A DNA stretch of 44,067 nucleotides from Deltaproteobacteria bacterium (GTDB lineage: Bacteria; Desulfobacterota; BSN033; UBA1163): NCBI GenBank assembly GCA_016875195.1, contig VGRY01000029.1, positions 1 through 44,067 of the forward strand, read 5' to 3'. Each line of letters starts with the position of its first letter. Position 1 is the first letter of the stretch. The notes under the pieces were generated by a model that saw only the letters and a program-made list of their open reading frames with translations, did not search any database and was not told where the DNA came from. The position numbers were made by a program, and so were the translations under genes. This document shows positions 7,789 through 17,166 of the stretch, piece by piece.

Positions 7789-9924
7789 ATGGGAAGAAAA
7801 GAGAAAAAAATTAAAAGACAAAACATTACCATCGCAGATATTCTTCGGTTGATGGAGGATGAAGACCGGCCTCTGCTTTTGAGAGAAATTCTTCAACGCC
7901 TTGGCCTGGCGAAAGAGGAAAGAAGGCCCTTAAGAGAACGAATGAGGGATCTGGCCGATGAGGGGAGAGTCGTTAAGATCCGGGGGAACCGTTACGGGCT
8001 TCTGGCCAAGATGAATCTCGTCTCTGGGAGAGTGAGATGCCATCCTGACGGATACGGTTTCGTCATTCCGGAACAGGAGGGGGAAGAAGATATTTTTATC
8101 GGCCCCAGACATCTCAAAGAGGCAATGCACGGGGATCGGGTTGTGGCACGGGTGGAGTCCATTCGGAAGAAGGGAAAAGAGGGACGTATCATCCGGATTT
8201 TGGAAAGAAAAATCAGGCGCATCGTTGGGAAGTTTGTCAAAGGGAAAAATTATTTCTACGTTATTCCAGAAGATGAAAAAATCCTTCAGGAGGTCTTCAT
8301 CCCGGAAGGAGAGACCAAGAGGGCAAGACCGAATCAAATCGTAGTCGTAGAGATCACCCAGTATCCAACAGACAGGGCAAGGCCGGAGGGGAGGGTCACT
8401 CACATTCTGGGATATCCTGGCGATCCGGAGATAGAACCCCAGATCATCATTCACAAATATGACCTTCCCCAGCGTTTTTCTCCGTCTGCCCTGAAAGAAG
8501 CAAAGGCTCTGGCTGCCGATCCATCTCCTCAAGAATACAAGAATCGAGTTGACCTCCGAGACACCCCGACCTTCACCATTGATGGAGAGAAGGCAAGGGA
8601 TTTTGATGATGCGGTCTCCATCGAAGAGGAGCATGATGGGGGGATCAAGCTCTATGTTTCAATCTCTGATGTAAGTCACTATGTGAAGCAGGGGACCTCT
8701 CTCGATGAGGAAGCCTACCTCAGAGGAACGAGTATCTATTTTCCGGACCGGGCCATTCCCATGTTTCCGCCCGAGCTTTCGAATGAGATCTGTTGTCTTC
8801 ATCCGCGTGTTGACCGTCTTACCCTGACCGTTGAGCTCAAATTTGATGCCAATGGCGAGGCCCGGGGGTATCGTTTCTATCCAAGCATCATCCACAGCAG
8901 CGAACGATTGACTTATACGATTGTCAAGCGGATTCTGCTGGATGAGGATGAAGAGCTGCGAGAGAGGTATCAGCTTCTTCTTCCATCCCTAAAACGGATG
9001 GCCTTCCTCGCTCAAAGGCTTCGTCAGAAGAGGATGGAGCGAGGGACTCTCGATTTCGACCTTCCGGAACCGGAGGTCATCCTCGATCTTCAGGGAGAGA
9101 CAGAGGAGATCATCCGTTCAGAGAGAAACCTGGCCCATCAGATGATCGAAGAATTTATGATTGCGGCCAACGAAGCAGTTGCTCGATTCATCGAAGAAAG
9201 GAATATCCCTTCGATTTATCGAATTCACGAACCTCCATCTCCTGAGGCGATCGGAAAATTCCAAGGGTTTGTATCCCATCTGGGATATATGATGCGAAAG
9301 GATCCGGACCATTCTCCGAAGGAACTCCAGAGGATCCTGACCGAGGCGAAGGGGAGGCCGGAAGAACATGTCATCAACCATATTCTTCTTCGATCGATGA
9401 AGTGGGCAAAATATTCTTCCAAGAACCAGGGCCACTTCGGTCTAGCCTCGGAGGCTTATACCCATTTTACCTCTCCCATCCGGAGGTATCCGGATCTGAT
9501 GGTGCATCGACTTCTGAAAAAGGTTCTTGCCAATCAGGAGACAGGTGTTTCAGAAGAGGAGTTAGCCCGAAAGGCAGACCATCTCTCCCAGAGGGAGAGG
9601 GTGGCAATGGAAGCAGAGAGGGAAATCCTGGATCGGTATCGCGTCCGATTTATGAAAGATAAGATCGGTGAAGAATTTTCTGGGGTGGTGAGCAGTGTCA
9701 TGCCCTTTGGTTTCTTTGTCGAGTTGAAGGATATTTTTGTGGAAGGACTGGTGAGACTGACAAGCCTTCACGACGATTATTATCATTATCACGAGGACAG
9801 GTACTGCCTGATGGGAGAGAGGACGCATAAAAGGTTTAGGGTCGGCGACCCGGTGAGCGTTCGAGTGGAGCGAGTCGATTTGGAGCGAAGACATATCGAT
9901 TTTGGTCTCATCTCAAACAGGTAG
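7789..9924 (+). CDS. rnr: Ribonuclease R
   Basis: The 711-residue 3'-5' exoribonuclease has the full RNase II/R layout: an N-terminal winged helix (residues ~10-70), two cold-shock domains (~75-230), the RNB catalytic domain starting near residue 250, and a C-terminal S1 domain (~625-711, with 'GVVSSVMPFGFFVELKDI'). The catalytic aspartates are in 'ARDFDDAVSIEE' (about residues 268-279). RNase R degrades structured RNA and acts in RNA quality control. The start ATG has AAGGA at 9 bases. The gene is free-standing; a 63-bp direct repeat begins just after its stop. Confidence 0.95.
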   Translation: MGRKEKKIKRQNITIADILRLMEDEDRPLLLREILQRLGLAKEERRPLRERMRDLADEGRVVKIRGNRYGLLAKMNLVSGRVRCHPDGYGFVIPEQEGEEDIFIGPRHLKEAMHGDRVVARVESIRKKGKEGRIIRILERKIRRIVGKFVKGKNYFYVIPEDEKILQEVFIPEGETKRARPNQIVVVEITQYPTDRARPEGRVTHILGYPGDPEIEPQIIIHKYDLPQRFSPSALKEAKALAADPSPQEYKNRVDLRDTPTFTIDGEKARDFDDAVSIEEEHDGGIKLYVSISDVSHYVKQGTSLDEEAYLRGTSIYFPDRAIPMFPPELSNEICCLHPRVDRLTLTVELKFDANGEARGYRFYPSIIHSSERLTYTIVKRILLDEDEELRERYQLLLPSLKRMAFLAQRLRQKRMERGTLDFDLPEPEVILDLQGETEEIIRSERNLAHQMIEEFMIAANEAVARFIEERNIPSIYRIHEPPSPEAIGKFQGFVSHLGYMMRKDPDHSPKELQRILTEAKGRPEEHVINHILLRSMKWAKYSSKNQGHFGLASEAYTHFTSPIRRYPDLMVHRLLKKVLANQETGVSEEELARKADHLSQRERVAMEAEREILDRYRVRFMKDKIGEEFSGVVSSVMPFGFFVELKDIFVEGLVRLTSLHDDYYHYHEDRYCLMGERTHKRFRVGDPVSVRVERVDLERRHIDFGLISNR

Positions 9925-9929
9925 ATGAG

Positions 9930-9992
9930 GAGATAGGGGGATGGGGGGTAAGGAAGTCAGGATATCAGGGTATCAGGAGATCAAGGGATCAG
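9930..9992 (+). repeat. 63-bp direct repeat, left copy
   Basis: This GA/GG-rich stretch (GATGGGGGGTAAGGAAGTCA, then TATCAGGGTATCAGGAGA) recurs at 21592-21654 in the same orientation with about 5 mismatches over 63 bp. It sits between RNase R and the end of the large minus-strand operon and overlaps the thiolase stop codon. Confidence 0.75.
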
Positions 9993-11140
9993 TCTTTTAT
10001 TAAGATGTGGACGGTGCAGACGCGGGTGTCGCCTTCTTTATTGCCACCCATGATTTGAGCCAGACCGACTCGTGGGTTCTTTACCTGTCGTTTCCCGGCC
10101 TCACCTCTCAGTTGCCAGACAATTTCCACCACCTGTGCCACACCAGAGGCTCCTACGGGATGGCCTTTGGACAGGAGGCCTCCGCTGGGATTAACGGGAA
10201 TGTTGCCGGCCAGTTCAGTGGTTCCCTTATCGATCAGGCGGCCGCCTTCTCCGGGAAGACACAAACCCAGACCTTCATAGTGGATGATTTCAGAGATCGT
10301 GAAGGCATCGTGGACTTCCACGACATTTAATTCCCCGGGGCCTAATGAAGCCATCTGGTATGCTTTTTCAGCTGCCCTTCTTTCCACCTCCCAGCTGGTG
10401 ATGTCCCGTTCATTGTCGTAGGTTCCTGTCGTGAGCACAGAGGCTGCTATTTTTATCTTCTGACCTTTGAATCTTCTTGCCTTCCTTGCACTGCAAAGAA
10501 CCAGGGCAGCCGCGCCGTCGCTATTAGGGCAGCAGGAGTAGAGCGTCAAAGGCTCAGCAATCATTGGAGAGTTAAGAACCTCCTCAACCGTCAGAAGCTT
10601 TTGAAATTGGGCGTAAGGATTGAAACTGCCATTGAGGTGGTTTTTCACTGACACCTTCGCAAGTTGTTCCGAGGTCGTCCCATATCTTTCCATATGCTTT
10701 TTTGCGATTAATGCAAAGTATCCGGGGAAGACCTCGCCCAATTTCGTTTCGAACTCTCCAGCCCCAACATTTAACATGGTCCCTTTGGGCATTACGGTTT
10801 TTTCAACACCAGCAACGATGGCCATATCATGGAACCCGCCAGCTACGGCCATCCATCCTTCCCTCAAAGCAGTTGAGCCGGAGGCACAGGCATTTTCCAG
10901 GTTGACAATTGGAACTTCGTTAATGCCCACTTCCCAGAAGACATTCTGTCCAACTCCTGTTTCACCCTGAAGGGCTGGAGCAAGGGCGTTCCCACAAAAT
11001 CCAGCTTCAATCTCTTTGGGTCTAACACCGGCATCTCGAAGAGCATTGAGACAGGCTTCAAATCCGAGGGATCGAAGGCTTCTATCGGGATGTTTGCCAA
11101 ATTGCGTCATGGCGGCACCAATAATATAAACCTCTCTCAC
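9989..11140 (-). CDS. SCP2-type thiolase family acyltransferase
   Basis: The 383-residue thiolase-fold enzyme has the nucleophile Cys85 in 'NACASGS', 'HDAFTISE' in place of the NEAF of classical thiolases, and 'GHPVGASG' with His327. The C-terminal second catalytic Cys loop is replaced by 'AQIMGGNKEG'. HDAF and the missing second Cys place it in the SCP2/lipid-transfer thiolase branch. Such proteins often work with DUF35 proteins, and a DUF35 gene lies 10 bases upstream. It would cleave a 3-oxoacyl-CoA or join acyl-CoAs. The start is GTG with a GAGGAG site. It is the last gene of the operon, and its stop codon lies in the 63-bp repeat. Confidence 0.88.
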   Translation of the reverse strand: MREVYIIGAAMTQFGKHPDRSLRSLGFEACLNALRDAGVRPKEIEAGFCGNALAPALQGETGVGQNVFWEVGINEVPIVNLENACASGSTALREGWMAVAGGFHDMAIVAGVEKTVMPKGTMLNVGAGEFETKLGEVFPGYFALIAKKHMERYGTTSEQLAKVSVKNHLNGSFNPYAQFQKLLTVEEVLNSPMIAEPLTLYSCCPNSDGAAALVLCSARKARRFKGQKIKIAASVLTTGTYDNERDITSWEVERRAAEKAYQMASLGPGELNVVEVHDAFTISEIIHYEGLGLCLPGEGGRLIDKGTTELAGNIPVNPSGGLLSKGHPVGASGVAQVVEIVWQLRGEAGKRQVKNPRVGLAQIMGGNKEGDTRVCTVHILIKD

Positions 11141-11150
11141 GTTTACTCCT

Positions 11151-11570
11151 CTATGTTATTGGTTTAAACTTATAGCCGATGATGTCTTGTCCCTGGTGGT
11201 TTTCACTAACCGGTTCGACAACCAGCTCCACTTCCTGCCCCGGTTTGAAGGTAAAAGGATCAGCACCTGTAAATAATGCAAAAATGCGAATCTGGTTTTT
11301 AGGTATTTGAACATACCCGTAGGCATAGGGGGCTTTTATGCCAGCCGGAGAAGGGATGTGAACTACAGTAGACGCATAGATGATGCCCCGATGATCCAAT
11401 GAGATGTCTTCCAGAACCCCCTCCTCAAAACAATGGGGACAGAGGCTGCGTCTCGGGAAGAATGCCTTACCACAACCCGTACAGCGGTTCGCTATGAGTG
11501 CGAGCTTCTGACCGGGGTCCAGAGGATAATGAAACAACCCTTCTTGAATGACTTCCCAGGATTGACTCAT
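11151..11570 (-). CDS. DUF35 OB-fold / zinc-ribbon acyl-CoA-associated protein
   Basis: The start is ATG 11570 (139 residues), 1 base after the SDR stop, with GGAGGG 9 bases upstream; a longer reading frame reaches back into the SDR gene and is not used. Residues ~27-50 hold a rubredoxin-like zinc ribbon (CTGCGKAFFPR and CPHC), followed by an OB-fold (residues ~55-139). DUF35 proteins partner SCP2-type thiolases and hydroxymethylglutaryl-type enzymes, where the OB-fold helps handle the CoA substrate. The adjacent thiolase gene fits this. Confidence 0.88.
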   Translation of the reverse strand: MSQSWEVIQEGLFHYPLDPGQKLALIANRCTGCGKAFFPRRSLCPHCFEEGVLEDISLDHRGIIYASTVVHIPSPAGIKAPYAYGYVQIPKNQIRIFALFTGADPFTFKPGQEVELVVEPVSENHQGQDIIGYKFKPIT

Positions 11571-11571
11571 T

Positions 11572-12312
11572 TCAAAATCCCTCCATTCCACCGCTGACGT
11601 GAATGACCTGGCGGGCGATGTATTTTGACTCATCCGAAACCAGGAACAGGACAGCATTCGCGATGTCCACAATTTCTCCCATTCGTTTCAATGGAGTCTT
11701 CTGTATCAGCCTTTCCCTGGTCTTGCTGTCCAGTGTCGCAGCCTTCGGAGTGTCGATCAACCCTGGGGCGACACAATTCACATTGATATTGTGGCGGGCA
11801 AGTTCCAACCCTAAAGCCTGAGTCAGCCCAACCACCCCTGCCTTCGCAGAGACATAATTCGTCTGACCGATGTTGCCCCGATAGGCGAGCGAAGAGATGT
11901 TGACGATCTTTCCGTAACGGCGCTCCACCATGTGAGGGACGACTGCTCTGGCACAGATGAAGCTTCCCTTCAAGCTCAGGTCAACAACAAAATCCCAGTC
12001 CTCGTCGGTCATGTTCTGCAGCAAGGCATCACGGATGTCTCCTGCATTGTTGACCAGAATGTCTATCTGGCCCCATTCCTTTAATACCCGGTCAACCATC
12101 TCTTTCACTTCAACGGACTTTGTGATATCTGCCCCATGGATCAAGGCCTTTCCGCCTCGGGTGAGGATTAGGTTTGCCGTCTCTTGACCTTTCTTCAGAT
12201 TTTTATCATTCACCATGACACAGGCTCCCTCTTCTGCCAACCGGAGAGCCATGCCACGGCCCAAATCGCCTCCCGATCCTGTGATAATGGCTGCTCTATC
12301 TTTAAGTCTCAC
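11572..12312 (-). CDS. Short-chain dehydrogenase/reductase (FabG-like)
   Basis: The 246-residue classical SDR has a cofactor motif 'TGSGGDLGRG', 'NNAGD', catalytic Ser in 'NISSLA' and 'YVSAK' supplying Tyr and Lys. It should oxidise a hydroxyacyl-CoA or reduce its ketone with NAD(P)(H). It lies 22 bases after the acyl-CoA ligase gene and directly abuts the DUF35 start. Within the operon it is the natural candidate for making the 3-oxoacyl-CoA that the thiolase cleaves. Confidence 0.88.
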   Translation of the reverse strand: MRLKDRAAIITGSGGDLGRGMALRLAEEGACVMVNDKNLKKGQETANLILTRGGKALIHGADITKSVEVKEMVDRVLKEWGQIDILVNNAGDIRDALLQNMTDEDWDFVVDLSLKGSFICARAVVPHMVERRYGKIVNISSLAYRGNIGQTNYVSAKAGVVGLTQALGLELARHNINVNCVAPGLIDTPKAATLDSKTRERLIQKTPLKRMGEIVDIANAVLFLVSDESKYIARQVIHVSGGMEGF

Positions 12313-12334
12313 CTTGTTCTCCTGTTTTTTTATC

Positions 12335-13876
12335 TCACACCCTTTTCTTTCTACCCGCCCAGTAGGGCTCTCGCAGGATGTTCTTCGTCACTTTCCCTGA
12401 TGCATTCTTGGGAAGCTCATCGATAAATTCGACGCGCTTGGGTTTCTTATAGCCGGACATCTTGGCAGCGCAATGGCTGATGATATCGTCTGAAGTGACC
12501 TGATATCCTCCCTTCTTGACCACCACTGCACAGACGGATTCTCCGTAAATCTCATCGGGAATGCCGAAGACAGCGACCTCAAGAACGGACGGGTGGCTGC
12601 TGATGGCGTCTTCGATCTCCTTCGGGTAGATGTTCTCAGCGCCACTGATGATCATATCCGTCATCCGATCTACAATGGTGAAGTATCCATCTCCTTCTAC
12701 CCTTGCCAGATCTCCTGTGTGGATCCAACCATTCCGGACCGTCTTCTGGGTCGCCTGGTCCATGTTATGGTAACCGATCATACCAAGGGGGGTCTGTGAG
12801 CTGATAATCTCTCCTGTCTCCCCCAGCCGCGTATCTTTGCCTTCCTCATCGACGATTCGCAAATCGGCATTGAACATCTCGCGGCCCGTGAACTGGGATC
12901 GCTCGGCATGATCCTCCGGCCTGAGCACCGACACCATGCCCGTCTCTGTCTGTCCGTACCACTGATAAAATCCGGTCTTAAAGATGGCCATCGATGCCTC
13001 AAGGATGGTCGGACTGATCGCGGAGGACCCATACCAAATTTTCTTCAAGGAGACCAATCTGTATTTGGTCACCTTCGGATGATTCACCAGCATGGCGAGC
13101 ATGGTAGGCACCCACATGGTCATGGAAATGTCATATCGCTCCACTGCGTCGAGTATCTTTTCTGGATCGAATCCCTTTCCCATGATGACCGCTGTGCCTC
13201 CCATGAGCAAGGTGGGTTGGACCAATGCATGCATCCCACCGGTATGAAAGAGGGGCATAGTCACAAGCGTCACTTCCCCATTGTGGACATCCCCCTCCAG
13301 TGCCAACCCGGTGTAAATATGGAGAAAGGCAGCGTGAGAAGCAAGGACCCCCTTGGGAACGCCAGTCGTCCCGCTGGTGTAAGTGATCAGGAATGGGGAG
13401 CCAGGGTCAATACTAATTGCTGGTTCAGAGGTGGACATGCCTTCCATTAGTTTTCCTAAGGTCATTCCGGACGCTAATGTCTCTCCGGACAAAGCGATCA
13501 CCTGAACCAGTGAGATGAATTCAGTTTTTGCCTCTTCGACAAGAGAGGCAAACTCGGCTCCGAAAAAGAGTACCTTCGGGTTGGAGTTATTGATGGCATA
13601 AATTAACTCTTCATTTTTATAACGGAAGTTAATCGGCACGGCGATTCCACCGCACTTAGCCACTGCATACTGGAGGATGACACACTCGATGCAATTGAAG
13701 GAAAGAACGGCAACGCGGTCTCCAGGCGTCACACCCAGAGAGAGAAGTCCATGGGCCAGCTGATTGGCCTGCCTGTTGAGCTGGCTATACGTGAGAGTGT
13801 CATTGCCCATGATCAGGGCTTTTTTATCTGGATATCGTTTTGCATTAAGACGGGCGATGTCGCCGATCACTTGCAT
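12335..13876 (-). CDS. Acyl-CoA ligase, AMP-forming (FadD-like)
   Basis: The 513-residue ANL-superfamily enzyme has the P-loop 'YTSGTTGVPKG' (residues 166-176), 'GYHNM' and 'TGDLARVEGDGYF' (A8 hinge region), and the adenylation lysine near the C-terminus in 'NASGKVTKN' (Lys495). It activates a carboxylic acid to its CoA thioester through an acyl-adenylate. The substrate class is not readable from these motifs. It lies 3 bases after the upstream SDR, so the two are tightly coupled. Confidence 0.9.
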   Translation of the reverse strand: MQVIGDIARLNAKRYPDKKALIMGNDTLTYSQLNRQANQLAHGLLSLGVTPGDRVAVLSFNCIECVILQYAVAKCGGIAVPINFRYKNEELIYAINNSNPKVLFFGAEFASLVEEAKTEFISLVQVIALSGETLASGMTLGKLMEGMSTSEPAISIDPGSPFLITYTSGTTGVPKGVLASHAAFLHIYTGLALEGDVHNGEVTLVTMPLFHTGGMHALVQPTLLMGGTAVIMGKGFDPEKILDAVERYDISMTMWVPTMLAMLVNHPKVTKYRLVSLKKIWYGSSAISPTILEASMAIFKTGFYQWYGQTETGMVSVLRPEDHAERSQFTGREMFNADLRIVDEEGKDTRLGETGEIISSQTPLGMIGYHNMDQATQKTVRNGWIHTGDLARVEGDGYFTIVDRMTDMIISGAENIYPKEIEDAISSHPSVLEVAVFGIPDEIYGESVCAVVVKKGGYQVTSDDIISHCAAKMSGYKKPKRVEFIDELPKNASGKVTKNILREPYWAGRKKRV

Positions 13877-13879
13877 TTT

Positions 13880-14701
13880 TCAATCTCCTCTAAAGGATTT
13901 TATGAACGGACTCTTCTTGACGAGGAAGTCGCGCATAAATTGATCCATGCTCATTTCAATCGCTGCCCCTCCGTCCAGACGAATCACCTGTCCATTCATA
14001 TTTCCTGCAGCTTCCGAGCTGATCAAAAGAACGAGCTCTGCAATCTCTTCAGGGCTGGTCATGCGGCCGGTGGGCGTTCCTTTTTCTGCAATCTCTATGA
14101 AGGGACTTCCTTTTTCCTTCAATTTCAGGTTCGTTGGAGTTGCCACCATGCCCGGAGCGATGGCGTTCACCGTAATATGGTAAGGTCCCAATTCCTTGGC
14201 GGCAGTTCTGGTTAAATTGATGATCCCAGCCTTAGCTGCTCCATACTCTCCTGATCCCACTGTCCCCAGAATCCCTGCTATGGAAGCGATGTTGATAATC
14301 CTCCCAAAGCCTGCAACCATCATCAATTTTGCCGCTTCACGAAGACAGTAAAAGGTTCCGTTCAGATGAATGGAGATCGTTTTCTGCCAGGTATCATCAG
14401 GCATATCCACAATCAGCGAAAAGGCTCCCGGAACGCCAGCATTGTTGACCAGGACATCAACACGACCCCAGCTCTTCTTTGCCTCTTCAAACATGCTTCT
14501 CACCTGGCTGACATCGGAGACATCAGCCAATACGAAAAGCCCTTTTCCTTTTTCCTTTTGAATCTCCGATAGGACGCTTTCTCCTGCTGCCCGGACAACA
14601 TCATTGATCACGACAGCATACCCTGCTCCGGCAAATTTCAGAGCGATGGCCCTGCCGATTCCCGATCCACTTCCTGTGATGATGGCGACCTTGGTATCCA
14701 T
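13880..14701 (-). CDS. Short-chain dehydrogenase/reductase
   Basis: The 273-residue classical SDR has 'TGSGSGIGRAIAL', 'NNAGVPG', Ser in 'NIASIAG' and 'YGAAK'. It is about 25 residues longer at the C-terminus than FabG-like enzymes, with a tail ending 'SFRGD'. It sits 12 bases after livF and 3 bases before the CoA ligase gene. Two different SDRs in one operon suggest two oxidation steps or two stereochemical intermediates. Confidence 0.88.
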   Translation of the reverse strand: MDTKVAIITGSGSGIGRAIALKFAGAGYAVVINDVVRAAGESVLSEIQKEKGKGLFVLADVSDVSQVRSMFEEAKKSWGRVDVLVNNAGVPGAFSLIVDMPDDTWQKTISIHLNGTFYCLREAAKLMMVAGFGRIINIASIAGILGTVGSGEYGAAKAGIINLTRTAAKELGPYHITVNAIAPGMVATPTNLKLKEKGSPFIEIAEKGTPTGRMTSPEEIAELVLLISSEAAGNMNGQVIRLDGGAAIEMSMDQFMRDFLVKKSPFIKSFRGD

Positions 14702-14713
14702 CTTTATTAAACC

Positions 14714-15427
14714 TCACGCTCCCAGATACGACTTTTGTACCGACTCTTCTTTCAGCAGGGCCTCAGAGCTGTCTTCGAGGACAATACGGCCCAATTCCAT
14801 CATATATCCTCGATCCGAAACCTTTAAGGCCATGCGCGCATTCTGCTCAATGAGTAAAAAAGTATTCCCTTCCTCTTTGAGGCGACGGATGATTTCGAAG
14901 ATTTCCTTTACAATGAGAGGTGCCAGCCCAATGGAGGGTTCGTCCATCAGGAGTACTTTGGGCCGCTCCATTAAAGCCCGGGCAATGGCCAACATCTGTT
15001 GTTCACCTCCAGAAAGCGTTCCTGCGGACTGGTGTTTTCGTTCTTCCAATCGTGGAAAAATCTGAAACATGGTTTTCAGATCTTCCTGTACCTCTTTTTT
15101 AAAACCATTGGTGATGCGGAGGAAGGCCCCCAAATTGAGATTGTCCAATACGGAGAGGGGGGCAAAGAGACGACGGCCTTCAGGAACGACAGCGACCCCT
15201 AAACGGATGATTTCAGAACAAGGGAGGGGAGTGATGGGATGACCGTCGAGACAAATGCTTCCGGATTTTTTTGGAAGAAGTCCGACCATGGCTTTCATCA
15301 GTGTCGATTTTCCGGCTCCATTGGCTCCGATCAAGGCGACGATTTCTCCCTGGTTCACATGAAGAGAAACTCTCCTCAGCGCCTGGATATTTCCGTAAAA
15401 AACATCGATGTTGGTTACCTCAAGCAA
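14714..15427 (-). CDS. livF: Branched-chain amino acid-type ABC transporter ATPase LivF
   Basis: The 237-residue ABC ATPase has Walker A 'GANGAGKST', Q-loop region 'VPEGRRLF' (a LivF hallmark), signature 'LSGGEQQM', Walker B 'LLMDEPS' and the switch His in 'LLIEQNARMAL'. It powers the Liv-type importer together with livG. It overlaps livG by 8 bases. In this context the transported compound is more likely an organic acid than an amino acid; this is inferred from the neighbours. Confidence 0.92.
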   Translation of the reverse strand: MLEVTNIDVFYGNIQALRRVSLHVNQGEIVALIGANGAGKSTLMKAMVGLLPKKSGSICLDGHPITPLPCSEIIRLGVAVVPEGRRLFAPLSVLDNLNLGAFLRITNGFKKEVQEDLKTMFQIFPRLEERKHQSAGTLSGGEQQMLAIARALMERPKVLLMDEPSIGLAPLIVKEIFEIIRRLKEEGNTFLLIEQNARMALKVSDRGYMMELGRIVLEDSSEALLKEESVQKSYLGA

Positions 15428-16184
15428 GGCTATCCTCTGTGCCGAGATAAGCGGTAATCACCTCAGGAGAGACTTGGATCTCTCGAGGAGAACCCTCAGC
15501 GATTTTGTTGCCAAAATTCAGAACGGCGATTTCTTCACAGAGCCCCATGATAAATTTCATGTGGTGTTCGATGACGAGAAGGGTCACCCCCATCTCCCTG
15601 ATTCTGAAGAGAAGATCCTGAAATAGCTCCGTCTCATGATCATTCAATCCAGAGGTGGGTTCATCGAGGAGCAATAGCTTTGGTTCTGTGGCAAGGGCCC
15701 GTGCTACTTCAAGGTATCTCTGTTCTCCTAAGGGGAGCTTATTGGCAATCTGGTTCTTCTTATCTGCTAAGCCGAAAACGGACAGATACTCAAGGCTCTT
15801 TTCCTTGATGGCCTTTTCTTCCAAAGCAGCGTTGGGGAGCCTGAGACCACAGGCGAAGAACTCAGACTGAGTTCGGTAGTGTCGGCCCAGCATGACATTC
15901 TCCCAAACGGTAAGGCTCTTGAACAGGTGAGGTTGTTGAAATGTTCTTGAGACCCCGAGACGGGAAATCTTCTCAGGTTTATGATGTGTGATCTCTTCAC
16001 CAAGAAAGATGATTGTCCCCCGGCTTGGAGGAAAGACACCGGTAATAAGATTGAAAAGAGTTGTTTTCCCGGCTCCGTTCGGTCCGATGAGGCCTTTGAT
16101 CTGCCCCTTTCTGACATTGAAGGTGAGATCGGAAAGGGCTTTCAAGCCGCCAAAATCCTTGCTTACGTCATCCAGCTGAAGCAT
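15420..16184 (-). CDS. livG: Liv-type ABC transporter ATPase LivG
   Basis: The 254-residue ATPase has Walker A 'GPNGAGKTT', the LivG-type 'GVSRTFQQPHLF' Q-loop, Walker B 'LLLLDEPTSGL' and 'LLVIEHHMKFIM'. Its signature reads 'LPLGEQRYLEVARAL', slightly off the usual LSYG(Q/E)QR but still a Liv type. It overlaps livM by 17 bases and livF by 8. Confidence 0.92.
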   Translation of the reverse strand: MLQLDDVSKDFGGLKALSDLTFNVRKGQIKGLIGPNGAGKTTLFNLITGVFPPSRGTIIFLGEEITHHKPEKISRLGVSRTFQQPHLFKSLTVWENVMLGRHYRTQSEFFACGLRLPNAALEEKAIKEKSLEYLSVFGLADKKNQIANKLPLGEQRYLEVARALATEPKLLLLDEPTSGLNDHETELFQDLLFRIREMGVTLLVIEHHMKFIMGLCEEIAVLNFGNKIAEGSPREIQVSPEVITAYLGTEDSLA

Positions 16185-17157
16185 GTTTCTTCCTTCTCCA
16201 TGCGATGGAGGAAAAAATACGGTTGCTCAGATCTCTTAATCCCAGAAGCAGACCATTGGGAAAGAAGAGAATAATGATAACCAACGAAAGGCCATAAATG
16301 GTACGTTTATAATCTGCGAAGATGGTGAGGTATTCATTCAAAAAAGTGAGCGAGGCCACTCCAATCATGGCGCCCCATAGGAGCGTAAATCCTCCAAATG
16401 CCAGAACCATGATGATATCGATGGCAAACATGATCGATCCAGTGACAGGAGAGATAAACGTTACAAAATGGGCATAGAGGCTGCCTGCTATAGAGGCATA
16501 GACTGAGGAGACGATAAAAAGTTTAATTTTATAGGTTTTGACATCGGCTCCAAATTGGCGTGCGATATCCTCGTTCTCCTTGATTGCCCTGAAAATCCTT
16601 CCCATTCGTGAGTCAACGAGGTTAAGTGAGAACAGGAAAAGAAGCATGGTCAATGGCCACACAACGAAATAGAACCGGTAATCGGAATCGATCAGGAATC
16701 CTCCCATTGCAATGGGAGGTATGGAAGAAAGACCCTGGAGCCCCCCTGTCAGCCATGCCATCTCTTTTACAAGAACCTCCACAATGATCGTGAAGCTCAG
16801 AGTGGCTATGGCGAGATAATGTCCCTTCAATCTCAGCACCACCCAGCCAATCCACCAGGCGAGGAGGGCGGATAGCCCCTGGCTTAAAAGGATGGAGACT
16901 AAGGGGGAGAGACGGTAACGAAGGCAGAAGATCGCTGTGGCGTAGGCTCCGATGGCAAAAAAGGCAGAGTGAGAAATAGACAGCTGTCCCCCGTAGCCGA
17001 CCAGGAGGCATAGGCCCACAGCCACCATGGCATGGAGGGCAATGAAGTTCATTGTGTTCAAATAGAATCCCTTTCCAAAGGCAAAAGGGAGAATCAACAC
17101 TCCACCCGTGATGAACAACCATGCCAGTTTATTTTTGTCTTTTAGTAAAAGCACCAC
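16168..17157 (-). CDS. livM: Liv-type ABC transporter permease LivM
   Basis: The 329-residue permease has about nine hydrophobic spans and the LivM signature 'GYGGQLSISHSAFFAIGAY', plus the conserved 'RAIKENEDIARQFGADV' loop that contacts the ATPases. GTG 17157 is used; its ribosome-binding site is poor, and translation may be coupled to the upstream MmgE/PrpD gene that ends 9 bases earlier. Its 3' end overlaps livG. Confidence 0.9.
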   Translation of the reverse strand: MVLLLKDKNKLAWLFITGGVLILPFAFGKGFYLNTMNFIALHAMVAVGLCLLVGYGGQLSISHSAFFAIGAYATAIFCLRYRLSPLVSILLSQGLSALLAWWIGWVVLRLKGHYLAIATLSFTIIVEVLVKEMAWLTGGLQGLSSIPPIAMGGFLIDSDYRFYFVVWPLTMLLFLFSLNLVDSRMGRIFRAIKENEDIARQFGADVKTYKIKLFIVSSVYASIAGSLYAHFVTFISPVTGSIMFAIDIIMVLAFGGFTLLWGAMIGVASLTFLNEYLTIFADYKRTIYGLSLVIIILFFPNGLLLGLRDLSNRIFSSIAWRRKKHASAG

Positions 17158-17166
17158 CTTATAACC

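Noticed and set aside
7789..9924. RNase II (rnb) instead of RNase R
   Set aside because: The N-terminal winged helix and length above 700 residues fit RNase R better.
11571..11672. Longer DUF35 protein starting inside the SDR gene
   Set aside because: ATG 11570 has GGAGGG at 9 bases and matches the family start; the extra segment is antiparallel noise of the SDR frame.
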